NCBI GenBank assembly: GCA_905201175.1
Contig: CAJKNC010000048.1
Location: 1-12,249 of the forward strand
DNA from: an uncultured Succinatimonas sp.
GTDB lineage: Bacteria > Pseudomonadota > Gammaproteobacteria > Enterobacterales > Succinivibrionaceae
Direction of reading: 5' to 3'
DNA length: 12,249 nucleotides
The position numbers were made by a program, and so were the translations under genes. Shown one piece after another: positions 1-7,203 of this stretch (within the stretch, counting starts at the first letter, position 1; the number at the start of each line of letters is the position of its first letter). Under the pieces are notes generated by a model. That model saw only the letters and a program-made list of their open reading frames with translations, was not told the origin of the DNA and made no database searches.

Positions 1-302
1 AATATATTTTTAAAATTTAAGACAAAATTTAGAATAGCAAGATTTTTTTATTCTTTTAAATATGTTATTTCAAAATGTTATCTGCATTAAATAAAAATAT
101 TTTTCTCTGTATCTGTTTATTTGGCATAATAAGATCTATATCACGAAATACACTTATTTATCCAATAACCTGAAAATAATACTATTTTAAATAGCATTTT
201 AACCTAGTCAATCTGCCTCTTATATACCAGAATAAAAACAGTATTTGATTAATAAATAAGATATGCAGTATTCATTCCTTATAAATTCTTAAAATCCTTT
301 AA
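1..302. other. AT-rich non-coding upstream region
   Basis: No gene can be supported here. The stretch is very AT-rich and stops occur often in all frames. It contains the direct repeat AAAATTTA (two copies within the first 35 bases) and the perfect palindrome AAAAATATTTTT near 95-106, which probably reflect base composition. A TATAAA at about 280-285 could serve as a -10 element for the operon that follows, but I see no good -35 partner. A weak CRP-like site is listed separately. The region most likely holds the operon promoter and the end of whatever lies upstream of the window. Confidence 0.5.
127..148. promoter_or_regulatory. weak CRP-like site
   Basis: The sequence matches 14 of 22 positions of the E. 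coli CRP consensus when aligned by eye. The central GATCTA is exact and the right half-site is TCACG (4 of 5), but the left half-site TAAGA is poor (3 of 5). It lies about 165 bases upstream of the first start codon of a transport operon, where carbon control would make sense. In DNA this AT-rich a 14/22 match is weak evidence. Confidence 0.15.
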
Positions 303-314
303 GTGGGTAGATAT

Positions 315-1325
315 ATGAGTTGCGATCGTGAATTTAGATATTTGGCAATTAGTGAAGCTCAGAAATATTTTAAAATGTGTCATGCTTCTAATTTGCTCAG
401 ATTAAAAGACGGCAATGTTCTGACTGTATTTTTCGCAGGTACCCACGAAGGAGAAAAAGATACGGCCATTTATTCCTGCAAAGCTCTGGAGGGAGAATCA
501 TCAGCGCCCAAATTAATTGCCAGATCCGATGAAGCTCATTGGAATCCGGTTTTATTTTTGCCCGATGAAAGCAATGATAATGAAATAGTTCTGTTTTTTA
601 AAGTTGGCAATATTATTGCTTCCTGGCGGACAATGGTAACAAGATCTCATGATGGAGGCATAAGCTGGGAGACTCCTTGGGAGCTGGTTGCCGGGGATAA
701 AGGCGGCAGAGGACCGGTACGTAATAAGCCTATAAGATCTTCTTCTGGAGCTATTTTATGCCCAGCTTCTTTAGAAGATGGAGTTTGGCGTTCGTTTATA
801 GATATAAGTACAGACGAATTGGCATCTTTACATAAAAGCAATGAAATTTTTTATATGCAGGATGGAGCTTTTTCGCCGAAGAATAAGGATATAGAAGTAA
901 GTCTGCAGTCTTTTGCCGGAAAAGGAATCATACAGCCGACATTATGGGAAGATTCTTTAGGTATCCATGCTTTGATGCGCTCTACTTTTGGAAAGATTAT
1001 TCGTGCCGACAGTATTGATGGGGGCCGTACTTTTAATACCCCTTACCCAATTGAGATGCCTAATAATAACAGCGGGATAGATGCTGCTTATTTAAATAAT
1101 AAGCTGTATTTGGTCTGTAATCCTGTAAATGGAAATTGGGCTAAGCGCACACCAATTGCTCTTTTCTCCTCAGATGACGGCATCAGGTTTAAAGAGGAGG
1201 CTGTATTAGACAGCATAGACGGAGAATTCTCATATCCGTGTGTGCGTGCTTTTAAAAATAATCTTTATATTTCATATACATATTTAAGAAAAAATATCGT
1301 AATTGAAAAATTTATAATCAAATAA
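315..1325 (+). CDS. cytoplasmic BNR/Asp-box (sialidase-fold) protein of a TTT transporter operon
   Basis: This is a protein of about 336 residues in the sialidase-like six-bladed propeller superfamily (BNR_2 type). Three Asp boxes of the form S-x-D-x-G-x-x-W/F are visible at residues 115-122, 237-244 and 289-296 (numbered from the GTG at 303). Other conserved-looking family blocks are QPTLWED (211-217), HALMRST (222-228), PNNNSGID (253-260), RTP (282-284) and EFSYP (308-312). I see no signal peptide or membrane segment, so it should be cytoplasmic. I also see no FRIP/YRIP motif of the kind near the N-terminus of true GH33 sialidases, so 'exo-alpha-sialidase' would be an over-call; a hydrolase or lyase acting on an acidic sugar is a reasonable guess. 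ATG 315 is preferred: a GTGGG lies 7 bases before it, while GTG 303 has no ribosome site. The gene is first in the operon, 15 bases before tctC, which suggests it acts on the imported compound. Confidence 0.75.
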   Translation: MSCDREFRYLAISEAQKYFKMCHASNLLRLKDGNVLTVFFAGTHEGEKDTAIYSCKALEGESSAPKLIARSDEAHWNPVLFLPDESNDNEIVLFFKVGNIIASWRTMVTRSHDGGISWETPWELVAGDKGGRGPVRNKPIRSSSGAILCPASLEDGVWRSFIDISTDELASLHKSNEIFYMQDGAFSPKNKDIEVSLQSFAGKGIIQPTLWEDSLGIHALMRSTFGKIIRADSIDGGRTFNTPYPIEMPNNNSGIDAAYLNNKLYLVCNPVNGNWAKRTPIALFSSDDGIRFKEEAVLDSIDGEFSYPCVRAFKNNLYISYTYLRKNIVIEKFIIK

Positions 1326-1340
1326 AATAGGAGTATTTCT

Positions 1341-2306
1341 ATGAAGAAAAATATTGTATTAGCCACAATTGCCGCTGCAGTTTTAACTGTGTGTGCTTCA
1401 GCCCCGGCATATGCAGCTTATCCTGAGGATAAAGATATCACAGTGATTATTCCTAAGAATCCTGGCGGTGGAACCGATATTACAGCCAGAGGCTTAATCA
1501 CTATGATGCAAAAAGATCTCGGCAATGCTAATTTTGTTCCGCAAAATAAGCCTGATGGAAATGGCATTGTCGGCATGGTTGATATTGCCAATGCTAAGGC
1601 TGATGGCTATACCTTAGGTATGGTGACTGTGGAATTAGATATTTTCCCTCATCAGGGAAAAACAAAATTAACTTATGATAAGTTTTCATCGGTAATTGCT
1701 CCGATTGCAGCACCAGCTGCGTTAATTGTAAAAGCAGATGCTCCTTATAATAGTCTCGAAGAATTTGTTAACTATTTAAAGGAAAATCCCGGAAAAGTTA
1801 TGATGGGAAATTCAGGCGTAGGAGCTATATGGCATATTGCCACTTTAGCTTTTGAAAAGGAGTTCGGCGTCAAAGTTAAGCATATTCCTTATCCTAAGGG
1901 AACAGCTGATATCGCTGCAGCTATGGCCGGCGGTCATATAGGCGGTACTTTAGCCGATCCTTCATCATTTAAGAGCCAGGTTGAAGCTGGAAATCTTAAG
2001 ATTTTAGCCGTAATGGCCGATACTAGAACTAAGATGTTCCCTGATGTTCCGACATTTAAAGAATTAGGACATGATATGACCGTTAGAGCATGGGCTACCT
2101 TAGTTGCTCCAAAGGGTACCCCTGATGATGTGATGCAGATCTTAAGAGATTCTGCTAAGCGCGTTTCTTCAACTCCTGAATATGCTGATTATTTCTTAAA
2201 GCAAGGCATTGATCCTACCTCTATTATCGGTGCAGATGCAGATAAGATGATGGAAGAGGATTTTGCCATGTATGGTGAATTCATGAAGCAAATAATGGCT
2301 AAATAA
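1341..2306 (+). CDS. tctC: TTT transporter periplasmic substrate-binding protein (TctC/Bug family)
   Basis: This is the extracytoplasmic solute receptor of a tripartite tricarboxylate transporter, which captures a carboxylate in the periplasm and hands it to TctAB. The 321-residue length is typical. Residues 1-25 form a classic Sec signal peptide (KK, a hydrophobic stretch, then a cut after AYA). The mature protein starts with the Bug hallmark PKNPGGGTDITAR at 38-50, whose loop helps clamp the ligand carboxylate. Other family-like segments are the ADGYTLG loop (87-93), VMMGNSGVG (153-161), the HIPYPKGTADIAAAMAGG segment (181-198) and VPTFKELG (236-243). AGGAG at 1329-1333 lies 7 bases before the ATG. 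No lipobox cysteine is present. The ligand cannot be read from the sequence: Bug proteins bind many dicarboxylates, amino acids, aromatic acids and sugar acids. Confidence 0.93.
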   Translation: MKKNIVLATIAAAVLTVCASAPAYAAYPEDKDITVIIPKNPGGGTDITARGLITMMQKDLGNANFVPQNKPDGNGIVGMVDIANAKADGYTLGMVTVELDIFPHQGKTKLTYDKFSSVIAPIAAPAALIVKADAPYNSLEEFVNYLKENPGKVMMGNSGVGAIWHIATLAFEKEFGVKVKHIPYPKGTADIAAAMAGGHIGGTLADPSSFKSQVEAGNLKILAVMADTRTKMFPDVPTFKELGHDMTVRAWATLVAPKGTPDDVMQILRDSAKRVSSTPEYADYFLKQGIDPTSIIGADADKMMEEDFAMYGEFMKQIMAK

Positions 2307-2341
2307 ATAAAAATATTCCACGTAATGGGAGATTCTTGTAA

Positions 2342-2812
2342 ATGGTAAATATGAAAATATGCAATTTCGTGATTGCATTGATCACTTTGGCTATAGGAGG
2401 GACCATTGCGTGGACATCTTATGGCTATGGCATTGAGATGACGGTTTTCGGCCCTGGCCCTGGCTTTTGGCCGTTTATCTTAGCTATATGCTTAATTGCA
2501 ATTGCGTGCTTAATCCTTATAGATACTCAGCTTAAGTCTTCACAATTAAGTGAGATTAAAGTTGAATTCACAGCTCCTAAAAATATAAGTGTCTATAAAA
2601 TGATGCTGATAACTGCAGCATTTATTTTATTTATCTTTCTTTTAGGATTTTATGCCGCTGTATTTTTGTTCATGCTGTCTTCAATGTATATGTTAGGCGC
2701 AAGAAAGCTGTCTAACATGCTTTCCGTAACCTTAGCCTTTTTAGCTTTTTTATATGTGATCTTTGACTGGCTGTTGCATATAAATATGCCCTTGCCTTTT
2801 TTTGTGGAGTAA
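2342..2812 (+). CDS. tctB: TTT transporter small membrane subunit (TctB family)
   Basis: This is a 156-residue inner-membrane protein, the small subunit of the tripartite tricarboxylate transporter. Four hydrophobic segments are visible at roughly 8-26, 43-60, 87-114 and 125-145, with a polar cytoplasmic or periplasmic loop at 61-85. The TctB signature GPGPGFWP (37-44) sits just before the second segment, and the C-terminus has the usual LP pair (149-152). TctB proteins diverge strongly in sequence, so topology and position between tctC and tctA carry much of the weight. GGGAG at 2327-2331 lies 10 bases before ATG 2342; the in-frame ATG at 2351 would be 19 bases away, so 2342 is chosen. The gene starts 35 bases after tctC and ends 2 bases before tctA. 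Confidence 0.9.
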   Translation: MVNMKICNFVIALITLAIGGTIAWTSYGYGIEMTVFGPGPGFWPFILAICLIAIACLILIDTQLKSSQLSEIKVEFTAPKNISVYKMMLITAAFILFIFLLGFYAAVFLFMLSSMYMLGARKLSNMLSVTLAFLAFLYVIFDWLLHINMPLPFFVE

Positions 2813-2814
2813 AA

Positions 2815-4305
2815 ATGGACGCAGTACTACAAGCTATGGCTATGTTATGCACAATAGAGAATATATTTCTATTGTTAGCAGGCACAGCTGTAGGTATCTT
2901 TATTGGGGCTATGCCTGGCTTAAGCGTAAATATGGGGCTGGCTTTACTATTTCCTGTTACTTTTAGTGTAGGGGGAATAGGCGGTATTGTCATGCTGCTT
3001 GGTATTTACTGTGGTGCTATTTATGGCGGTTCGATTACGGCAATCCTGCTAAGAACTCCAGGAACTCCAGCATCAGCAGCAACTGCCTTGGACGGCTATC
3101 CTTTAGCTATAACCAAAAGACAGCCTGGAAGGGCCTTATCAATATCTACGACAGCCTCTTTATTTGGCGGCGTATTCTCAACTTTTTGTTTGGTATTGTT
3201 TGCCCCCATGCTCGCTAAAATTGCCCTGCAGTTTAGCAAGCCTGAATATTTTGCTTTAGCTATTTTTGGCATCAGCATGATTACCTCTGTATCCAATGGT
3301 TCAATTTTAAAAGGAATTATTGGCTGCTTGATTGGCTTATTCATTGCTACTATTGGTTTAGATGCCATGAGCGGTATGGAAAGATTTACCCTAGGAACTT
3401 TATATCTTTCCGGCGGTATTTCCTTTATGCCAATTTTGATTGGTCTTTTTGCTTTAACACAAGTGTTTGTAAATGTTGAAGACAATTTTAAGCAGCAGCA
3501 GGTTAAGCAAAAGCTTAAGATTGACAGCGTATTGCCAAGCTGGTCAGATTTTAAGCTTACTTTTTCGACACTGATTAGGTCTTCATGCATAGGAACTTTT
3601 ATCGGCTGCGTTCCTGGCACGGGCGGTGATATTTCCTCATGGATATCTTATGATCAGGCCAAACGCTGGGCTAAGGATAAATCTAATTTCGGCAAAGGAG
3701 ATCCTCGAGGAATAGCTGCATCAGAATCAGGTAATAATGCTATTGTTGGAGGAGCCTTTATTCCGGTTTTGACCTTGGGAATTCCAGGTGATGGCGCTAC
3801 AGCGATCATTTTGGGGGCATTGATGGTACATGGCATGCAGCCAGGTCCGCTTTTATTTGTTGATCATGCTCCGGATGTTTATGCAATTTTCTTAGGCATG
3901 ATGGCTGCTAATATAGCCATGGGATTGATGGGATATTCTCTAATCAGAATATTTGTTAAAGTCGTAAATGTCCCTAGAGTATATTTATTGCCTATCATTA
4001 CAGTAATGGCAGTATTAGGCACATATTCCTATAACAATTCTATGAATGATGTAATGGTTATGCTGGCATCTGGCGTAATCGGTTATTTTATGTATAAAAC
4101 CGGTATGACCGTGCCAGGCATTATTATTGGCATTATTTTAGGATCTTTAGCTGAGCAGAATTTCACAGGCTCATTGCTCATGAGTGATGGCAGCTTGTCT
4201 ATATTCTTCACCAATCCTATTTGCGCAGTCTTCTTAATTTTATCTTTAATTTCTTTGTTATCTCCTTTATATAAAGGCGCTATAGGAAAGATGCTTCGTT
4301 CATAA
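2815..4305 (+). CDS. tctA: TTT transporter large membrane subunit (TctA family)
   Basis: This is the 496-residue permease subunit of the tripartite tricarboxylate transporter, the usual size for the family. It is a polytopic inner-membrane protein that moves the solute using an ion gradient. The family glycine/proline motifs are all present: GAMPGLS (31-37), TPGTPASAATALDGYP (81-96), GCVPGTGGD (264-272), SESGNNA (303-309), LGIPGDGATA (321-330) and HGMQPGP (339-345). The two PG-rich re-entrant regions form an internal repeat in this family. Translation is probably coupled to tctB: the genes are 2 bases apart and the ribosome site GGAG lies inside the end of tctB. tctA is the last gene of the operon, followed by the hairpin shared with ahpC. 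The open frames on the opposite strand here are shadows. Confidence 0.96.
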   Translation: MDAVLQAMAMLCTIENIFLLLAGTAVGIFIGAMPGLSVNMGLALLFPVTFSVGGIGGIVMLLGIYCGAIYGGSITAILLRTPGTPASAATALDGYPLAITKRQPGRALSISTTASLFGGVFSTFCLVLFAPMLAKIALQFSKPEYFALAIFGISMITSVSNGSILKGIIGCLIGLFIATIGLDAMSGMERFTLGTLYLSGGISFMPILIGLFALTQVFVNVEDNFKQQQVKQKLKIDSVLPSWSDFKLTFSTLIRSSCIGTFIGCVPGTGGDISSWISYDQAKRWAKDKSNFGKGDPRGIAASESGNNAIVGGAFIPVLTLGIPGDGATAIILGALMVHGMQPGPLLFVDHAPDVYAIFLGMMAANIAMGLMGYSLIRIFVKVVNVPRVYLLPIITVMAVLGTYSYNNSMNDVMVMLASGVIGYFMYKTGMTVPGIIIGIILGSLAEQNFTGSLLMSDGSLSIFFTNPICAVFLILSLISLLSPLYKGAIGKMLRS

Positions 4306-4307
4306 AT

Positions 4308-4349
4308 AAAAAAGCTCCTGCAGGCGCAGGAGCAAAAGTCAGTTTTTTT
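4308..4349. terminator. rho-independent terminator between convergent tctA and ahpC
   Basis: A perfect 8-bp GC-rich stem (GCTCCTGC at 4314-4321, GCAGGAGC at 4326-4333) closes a 4-base loop. Read on the minus strand, the stem is followed at once by six U (A run at 4308-4313), an ideal terminator for ahpC. Read on the plus strand, a seven-T run comes 9 bases after the stem (4343-4349), so termination of the tctA transcript is possible but less ideal. Confidence 0.88.
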
Positions 4350-4365
4350 AAGGAAAGGGAATAAA

Positions 4366-4929
4366 TTAGAGCTTGCCGATTAAGTCAAGACCCGGCTTTA
4401 AGGTCTCAGCACCCGGCTGCCACTTAGCAGGGCAGACCTGATCGCCGTGCTCAGCTACGAATTGCAGAGCTTCAACGCGGCGTAATAATTCATCAGCATT
4501 ACGGCCGATATTGCCGGCAACAACTTCATAAGCAACAATCTTGCCTTCAGGGTTAACGATGAAGGTGCCGCGCTCAGATAAGCCTGAATCCTCAATTAAA
4601 ACATCAAAGTTTTTAGCTAAGACGTGAGCGGCATCACCCAGCATAGGGTATTCAATCTTTTTAATGGTGTCGGAGGTGTCAGCCCAAGCCTTGTGAACGA
4701 AATGGGTGTCACAGGAAACAGAGAAGATCTCACAGCCTAATTTCTTGAAGTCAGCATATTTGCTTTGTAAATCAGCTAACTCGGTAGGGCAAACGAAGGT
4801 GAAATCAGCAGGATAGAAGAAGAAAACAGACCACTTGCCTAAAATATCTTGCTTAGTAACAGTGTGGAAGTCATTATTTTGGAAAGCCTGGACGGAGAAG
4901 TCAGCAATTTCTTTGTTGATCAAGGACAT
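4366..4929 (-). CDS. ahpC: alkyl hydroperoxide reductase peroxidase subunit (2-Cys peroxiredoxin)
   Basis: AhpC reduces hydrogen peroxide, organic hydroperoxides and peroxynitrite in the cytoplasm. From the ATG at 4929 the protein has 187 residues, the same length as E. coli AhpC, and starts MSLINKEI as that family does. The peroxidatic cysteine is C47 in FVCPTE, with the catalytic PxxxTxxC pattern just before it; the resolving cysteine is C166 in VCPAKW. The C-terminal tail needed for decamer cycling is complete. AAGGTG at 4936-4941 lies 6 bases before ATG 4929, so the earlier in-frame GTG at 4938 overlaps the ribosome site and is rejected. The gene looks more GC-rich and codon-biased than its neighbours, as expected for an abundant protein. 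No ahpF lies beside it; the divergent neighbour is a flavoprotein lacking the needed disulfide. Its own terminator makes it monocistronic. Confidence 0.97.
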   Translation of the reverse strand: MSLINKEIADFSVQAFQNNDFHTVTKQDILGKWSVFFFYPADFTFVCPTELADLQSKYADFKKLGCEIFSVSCDTHFVHKAWADTSDTIKKIEYPMLGDAAHVLAKNFDVLIEDSGLSERGTFIVNPEGKIVAYEVVAGNIGRNADELLRRVEALQFVAEHGDQVCPAKWQPGAETLKPGLDLIGKL

Positions 4930-4935
4930 AATAAA

Positions 4936-4941
4936 CACCTT
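4936..4941 (-). promoter_or_regulatory. ahpC ribosome binding site that fixes the start
   Basis: AAGGTG on the minus strand, 6 bases upstream of the ATG at 4929. It shows that the GTG inside it cannot be the start. Confidence 0.75.
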
Positions 4942-4958
4942 AGAAAAAATAAAGTTAA

Positions 4959-4964
4959 ACTATA
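4959..4964 (-). promoter_or_regulatory. candidate -10 element of ahpC
   Basis: TATAGT on the minus strand would place the transcript start about 22 bases before the AhpC start codon. No good -35 hexamer lies 16-18 bases upstream, which fits an activator-dependent promoter but also makes the call weak. A better-scoring TTTACA/TATTTT pair lies closer to the gene, but its transcript would start inside the ribosome binding site. Confidence 0.25.
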
Positions 4965-4990
4965 GAGCTGTAAAAGCGTTATCTGGAATA

Positions 4991-5009
4991 GATAATAGTA
5001 ATTATTACT
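4991..5009. promoter_or_regulatory. Fur/PerR-like palindrome, ahpC-proximal
   Basis: Compared by eye, 14 of 19 positions match the classic Fur box, including the first GATAAT hexamer. Within it AGTAAT-T-ATTACT (4997-5009) is a perfect inverted repeat whose core TAAT-N-ATTA is also the core of PerR boxes. It lies about 30 bases upstream of the candidate ahpC -10. Fur-family control of peroxide defence genes is well known. AT-rich DNA gives such matches by chance, so this is a candidate only. Confidence 0.35.
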
Positions 5010-5031
5010 GATAAAGTAAATAGATTTTTTT

Positions 5032-5050
5032 GATAAGATTTATCATTGTC
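5032..5050. promoter_or_regulatory. Fur-like palindrome over the -35 of the flavoprotein promoter
   Basis: A second sequence matches the 19-base Fur consensus at 14 positions, with the right half TCATT and TC conserved. It includes the inverted repeat TGATAA-N3-TTATCA at 5031-5045. It overlaps the proposed -35 TTGTCA (5046-5051) of the gene starting at 5112, where a bound repressor would block transcription. Confidence 0.35.
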
Positions 5051-5074
5051 AGCAGCAATAGGCTTTAGAATAAT
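5046..5074 (+). promoter_or_regulatory. sigma70-type promoter of the flavoprotein gene
   Basis: TTGTCA (5046-5051, 5 of 6 consensus) and AATAAT (5069-5074, 5 of 6) are separated by exactly 17 bases. The transcript would start near 5081 and carry a leader of about 30 bases with TTAGGA placed 7 bases before the ATG. Confidence 0.45.
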
Positions 5075-5111
5075 AGTCTATAAACTTTTCCTGTGAATTT
5101 AGGATTTTTTT

Positions 5112-6533
5112 ATGAAGCAGATGCAATGCGATACTGTGGTTATAGGGGCAGGAAGTGCTGGACTTGCAGCCTTTCGTAAGGCTAGCGAAAATGGCGCCTT
5201 ATGTATATTAGTCGATCAAGGCCCTCTTGGAACCTCGGCTCAAAGGAGCGGCGAGCTGCCCTTGTCTTTGCTTATGTCAGCCGGAGAAGCTCTATATAGC
5301 GCCTCTCATCTTGAAAATTTTGGAATTGAAACTATAAACAGCAGCAGTTTCAACATAGATAAAGTTTTAAGCTCTCTGCGAGCAGTGAGAGCTCGCGCTA
5401 CCTCAGAGGTTCTTTCTTTTTTATATAAAATACCAGAAGAGCGGCGTTTACGCGGTCAGGCTAGCTTTTTGGACACGCATACTATTAGAGTTGAAGACTG
5501 CGAGGTTAAATTTAAAACAGCTATTATCGCTACAGGCTCCTCTCCTTTAGTTACATATGAACAATCTAGACTTAAAGGCATCCTGACTGCTAATGAATTT
5601 TTTGATTTAGATACTATTCCATCTTCGGTAGCTATTTTTGGATCTTCACTAAGCGGACTGCAGATAGGTCAGGCTCTATCTTATTTGGGCGTGGATGTTG
5701 CGGTTTTCGGTCAGAGAAGACTTTGGGATCTCTCCGATGATAATGTTTTGACTGTAGCTCATCGTATGCTGTCATCAAGATTTAATCTGTATATAGATAC
5801 GTTTATTACTTCAATTGAGGAGGAAGGCAGCGGTTATTCTATATATTATGTTGACGACAGGAATTTTGAAAATTATCTGCATATGGAAAGCATTATTGCC
5901 GCAACTGATCGCATTCCAAATATATCCGGCTTGAATTTGCAGGATATAGGCATAAATCTGCACCATAATGGCTGTATAAAAATAGATGCACAGACTATGC
6001 AGACTTCAGTTCCGAATATTTTTGCAGCAGGAGAAGTTTGCCACGATCGGCAAAATACAGCTGTTTCTATTGCAGAAGGACAATATGCAGGCAAAAATGC
6101 AGCCCTATATCCTCTTTTAGAGAAAAAGCCTAAAGCTGTCAGAATTTCTATTGTTCATACTGATCCTTGTCTTGCAATTGTAGGCTTATCCTTAAAGGAG
6201 ATGCGCGAGAGAGCTGATAGAGAGGGTAAGCGCTTTATCGTTACAGATACCAAACTGCATTTAGGGCAGTACAGAGCGCAACGAGAAGATGGCGGCATTA
6301 TTAGCATGTATACTGATATTGAGTCACATAAAGTTTTAGGTGCCGAGATTTGTGCTAGATGCGGAGATCATATTGCTCAGACTTTAGCTTTTGCAATCAG
6401 CAAGGAAACTACGGTTGAGGAATTATCTCAGTTTAATTTTTACCATTTAACTTATGAAAACATTTTATGTGAGGCAGCTCAGGAAGCAATAAAAAATTTG
6501 GCAAGTATTGGCAATAATACAGCTGCAATTTAA
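5112..6533 (+). CDS. dihydrolipoamide dehydrogenase-like flavoprotein lacking the redox disulfide
   Basis: This 473-residue protein has the full architecture of the pyridine nucleotide-disulfide reductase family: FAD Rossmann motif GAGSAG (12-17), ATG box ATGSSP (140-145), a second Rossmann fold (172-200), FAD-binding segment FAAGEV (304-309) and a C-terminal dimerisation domain (about 345-460). The nearest family I recall is a gammaproteobacterial Lpd paralogue whose active site reads like TTCARVGCMPSK. Here the matching segment is TSAQRSGELPLS (41-52), so both catalytic cysteines are gone. Other key sites have changed too: the NAD motif reads GSSLSG (177-182) without its central glycine, the following conserved Glu is Gln (Q184), and the His-Glu dyad reads H445...N450. 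The frame is intact and the protein full length, so it is not an obvious pseudogene. It probably binds FAD but cannot work as a disulfide reductase; its role is unknown. ATG 5112 has TTAGGA 7 bases upstream. Confidence 0.8.
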   Translation: MKQMQCDTVVIGAGSAGLAAFRKASENGALCILVDQGPLGTSAQRSGELPLSLLMSAGEALYSASHLENFGIETINSSSFNIDKVLSSLRAVRARATSEVLSFLYKIPEERRLRGQASFLDTHTIRVEDCEVKFKTAIIATGSSPLVTYEQSRLKGILTANEFFDLDTIPSSVAIFGSSLSGLQIGQALSYLGVDVAVFGQRRLWDLSDDNVLTVAHRMLSSRFNLYIDTFITSIEEEGSGYSIYYVDDRNFENYLHMESIIAATDRIPNISGLNLQDIGINLHHNGCIKIDAQTMQTSVPNIFAAGEVCHDRQNTAVSIAEGQYAGKNAALYPLLEKKPKAVRISIVHTDPCLAIVGLSLKEMRERADREGKRFIVTDTKLHLGQYRAQREDGGIISMYTDIESHKVLGAEICARCGDHIAQTLAFAISKETTVEELSQFNFYHLTYENILCEAAQEAIKNLASIGNNTAAI

Positions 6534-6585
6534 AGTGATGAATCTTTCATAATTATAAGAATTTAGGGATTTTAAAAATATAAAT

Positions 6586-7203
6586 ATGAGCGAACAGAAA
6601 ACAAAAATTGTTTTAGCTACCGGCAACTTAGGCAAGGCTCGTGAATTTCATGCTTTATTAGATCCGTTAGGTTATGAAATTGTAATGCAGTCTGAGCTAG
6701 GGATCAGTTCTCCTGAGGAAAATGGAAAGAGCTTTATTGAAAATGCTTTAATTAAAGCTCGTCATGCGGCAGAAGAATCCTCTTTAATGGCTATTGCTGA
6801 TGATTCAGGACTATGCGTCGATGCTTTAGGCGGTGAGCCTGGCATTTTTTCAGCTCGCTATGCAGGTGAGCATGGTGATGATAAAGCTAATAATAAAAAG
6901 CTTTTGCAGCAGATGGCAAAGCTTAAGAATGAGCAGAGAAGAGCCCGTTATTGGTGTGCTCTGGCTTTAGTAAGAAGCGGCAATGATCCTGTACCGATTA
7001 TTGTTCAGGAAAGCTGGGAGGGCTATATTGGTTTTGAAGAAAAAGGTGCAGGCGGATTTGGTTATGATCCTTTATTCGTTGTTGAAGGGCGCAATCTAAC
7101 TGCAGCTCAGCTTCCTCCGCAAACTAAAAATCTTATGTCTCATCGAGCAAAAGCTTTGCAGAAATTAGTTTATGAGCTGAATCATAATAAATGCTGCCGT
7201 TAA
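6586..7203 (+). CDS. rdgB: dITP/XTP pyrophosphatase (RdgB/HAM1 family)
   Basis: RdgB hydrolyses non-canonical purine triphosphates (dITP, XTP, ITP) to monophosphate and pyrophosphate in the cytoplasm, keeping deaminated bases out of DNA and RNA. The protein has 205 residues, close to the 197 of E. coli. Family motifs are present in order: ATGNLGK (11-17), SFIENALIKARHA (49-61), the acidic metal-binding ADDSGL (71-76) followed by GIFSARYAG (86-94), GGFGYDP (156-162) and SHRAKAL (185-191). The ribosome site is weak: AGGGA at 6565-6569 is 16 bases before the ATG. The gene starts 52 bases after the flavoprotein gene and overlaps hemW by 13 bases, an arrangement also known in E. coli. Confidence 0.96.
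   Translation: MSEQKTKIVLATGNLGKAREFHALLDPLGYEIVMQSELGISSPEENGKSFIENALIKARHAAEESSLMAIADDSGLCVDALGGEPGIFSARYAGEHGDDKANNKKLLQQMAKLKNEQRRARYWCALALVRSGNDPVPIIVQESWEGYIGFEEKGAGGFGYDPLFVVEGRNLTAAQLPPQTKNLMSHRAKALQKLVYELNHNKCCR

Noticed and set aside
303..314. GTG 303 as start of the sialidase-fold protein
   Set aside because: There is no ribosome binding site upstream, while ATG 315 has GTGGG 7 bases before it. The four extra residues add nothing recognisable.
315..1325. Calling the first gene a true exo-alpha-sialidase (GH33)
   Set aside because: Asp boxes define the fold only. The FRIP/YRIP motif and a clear arginine triad are not visible and the protein has no export signal.
3096..3620. 174-residue open frame on the minus strand inside tctA
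   Set aside because: It lies wholly within the strongly supported tctA frame, has proline- and lysine-rich nonsense composition, and shows no domain. It is a shadow.
1341..4305. Naming citrate or another tricarboxylate as the substrate of the transporter
   Set aside because: Family membership does not fix the ligand, and the sialidase-fold partner argues against a simple tricarboxylate.
4930..5111. OxyR binding site in front of ahpC
   Set aside because: ATAG tetramers occur, but I could not place CTAT partners at the required 7-base spacing.
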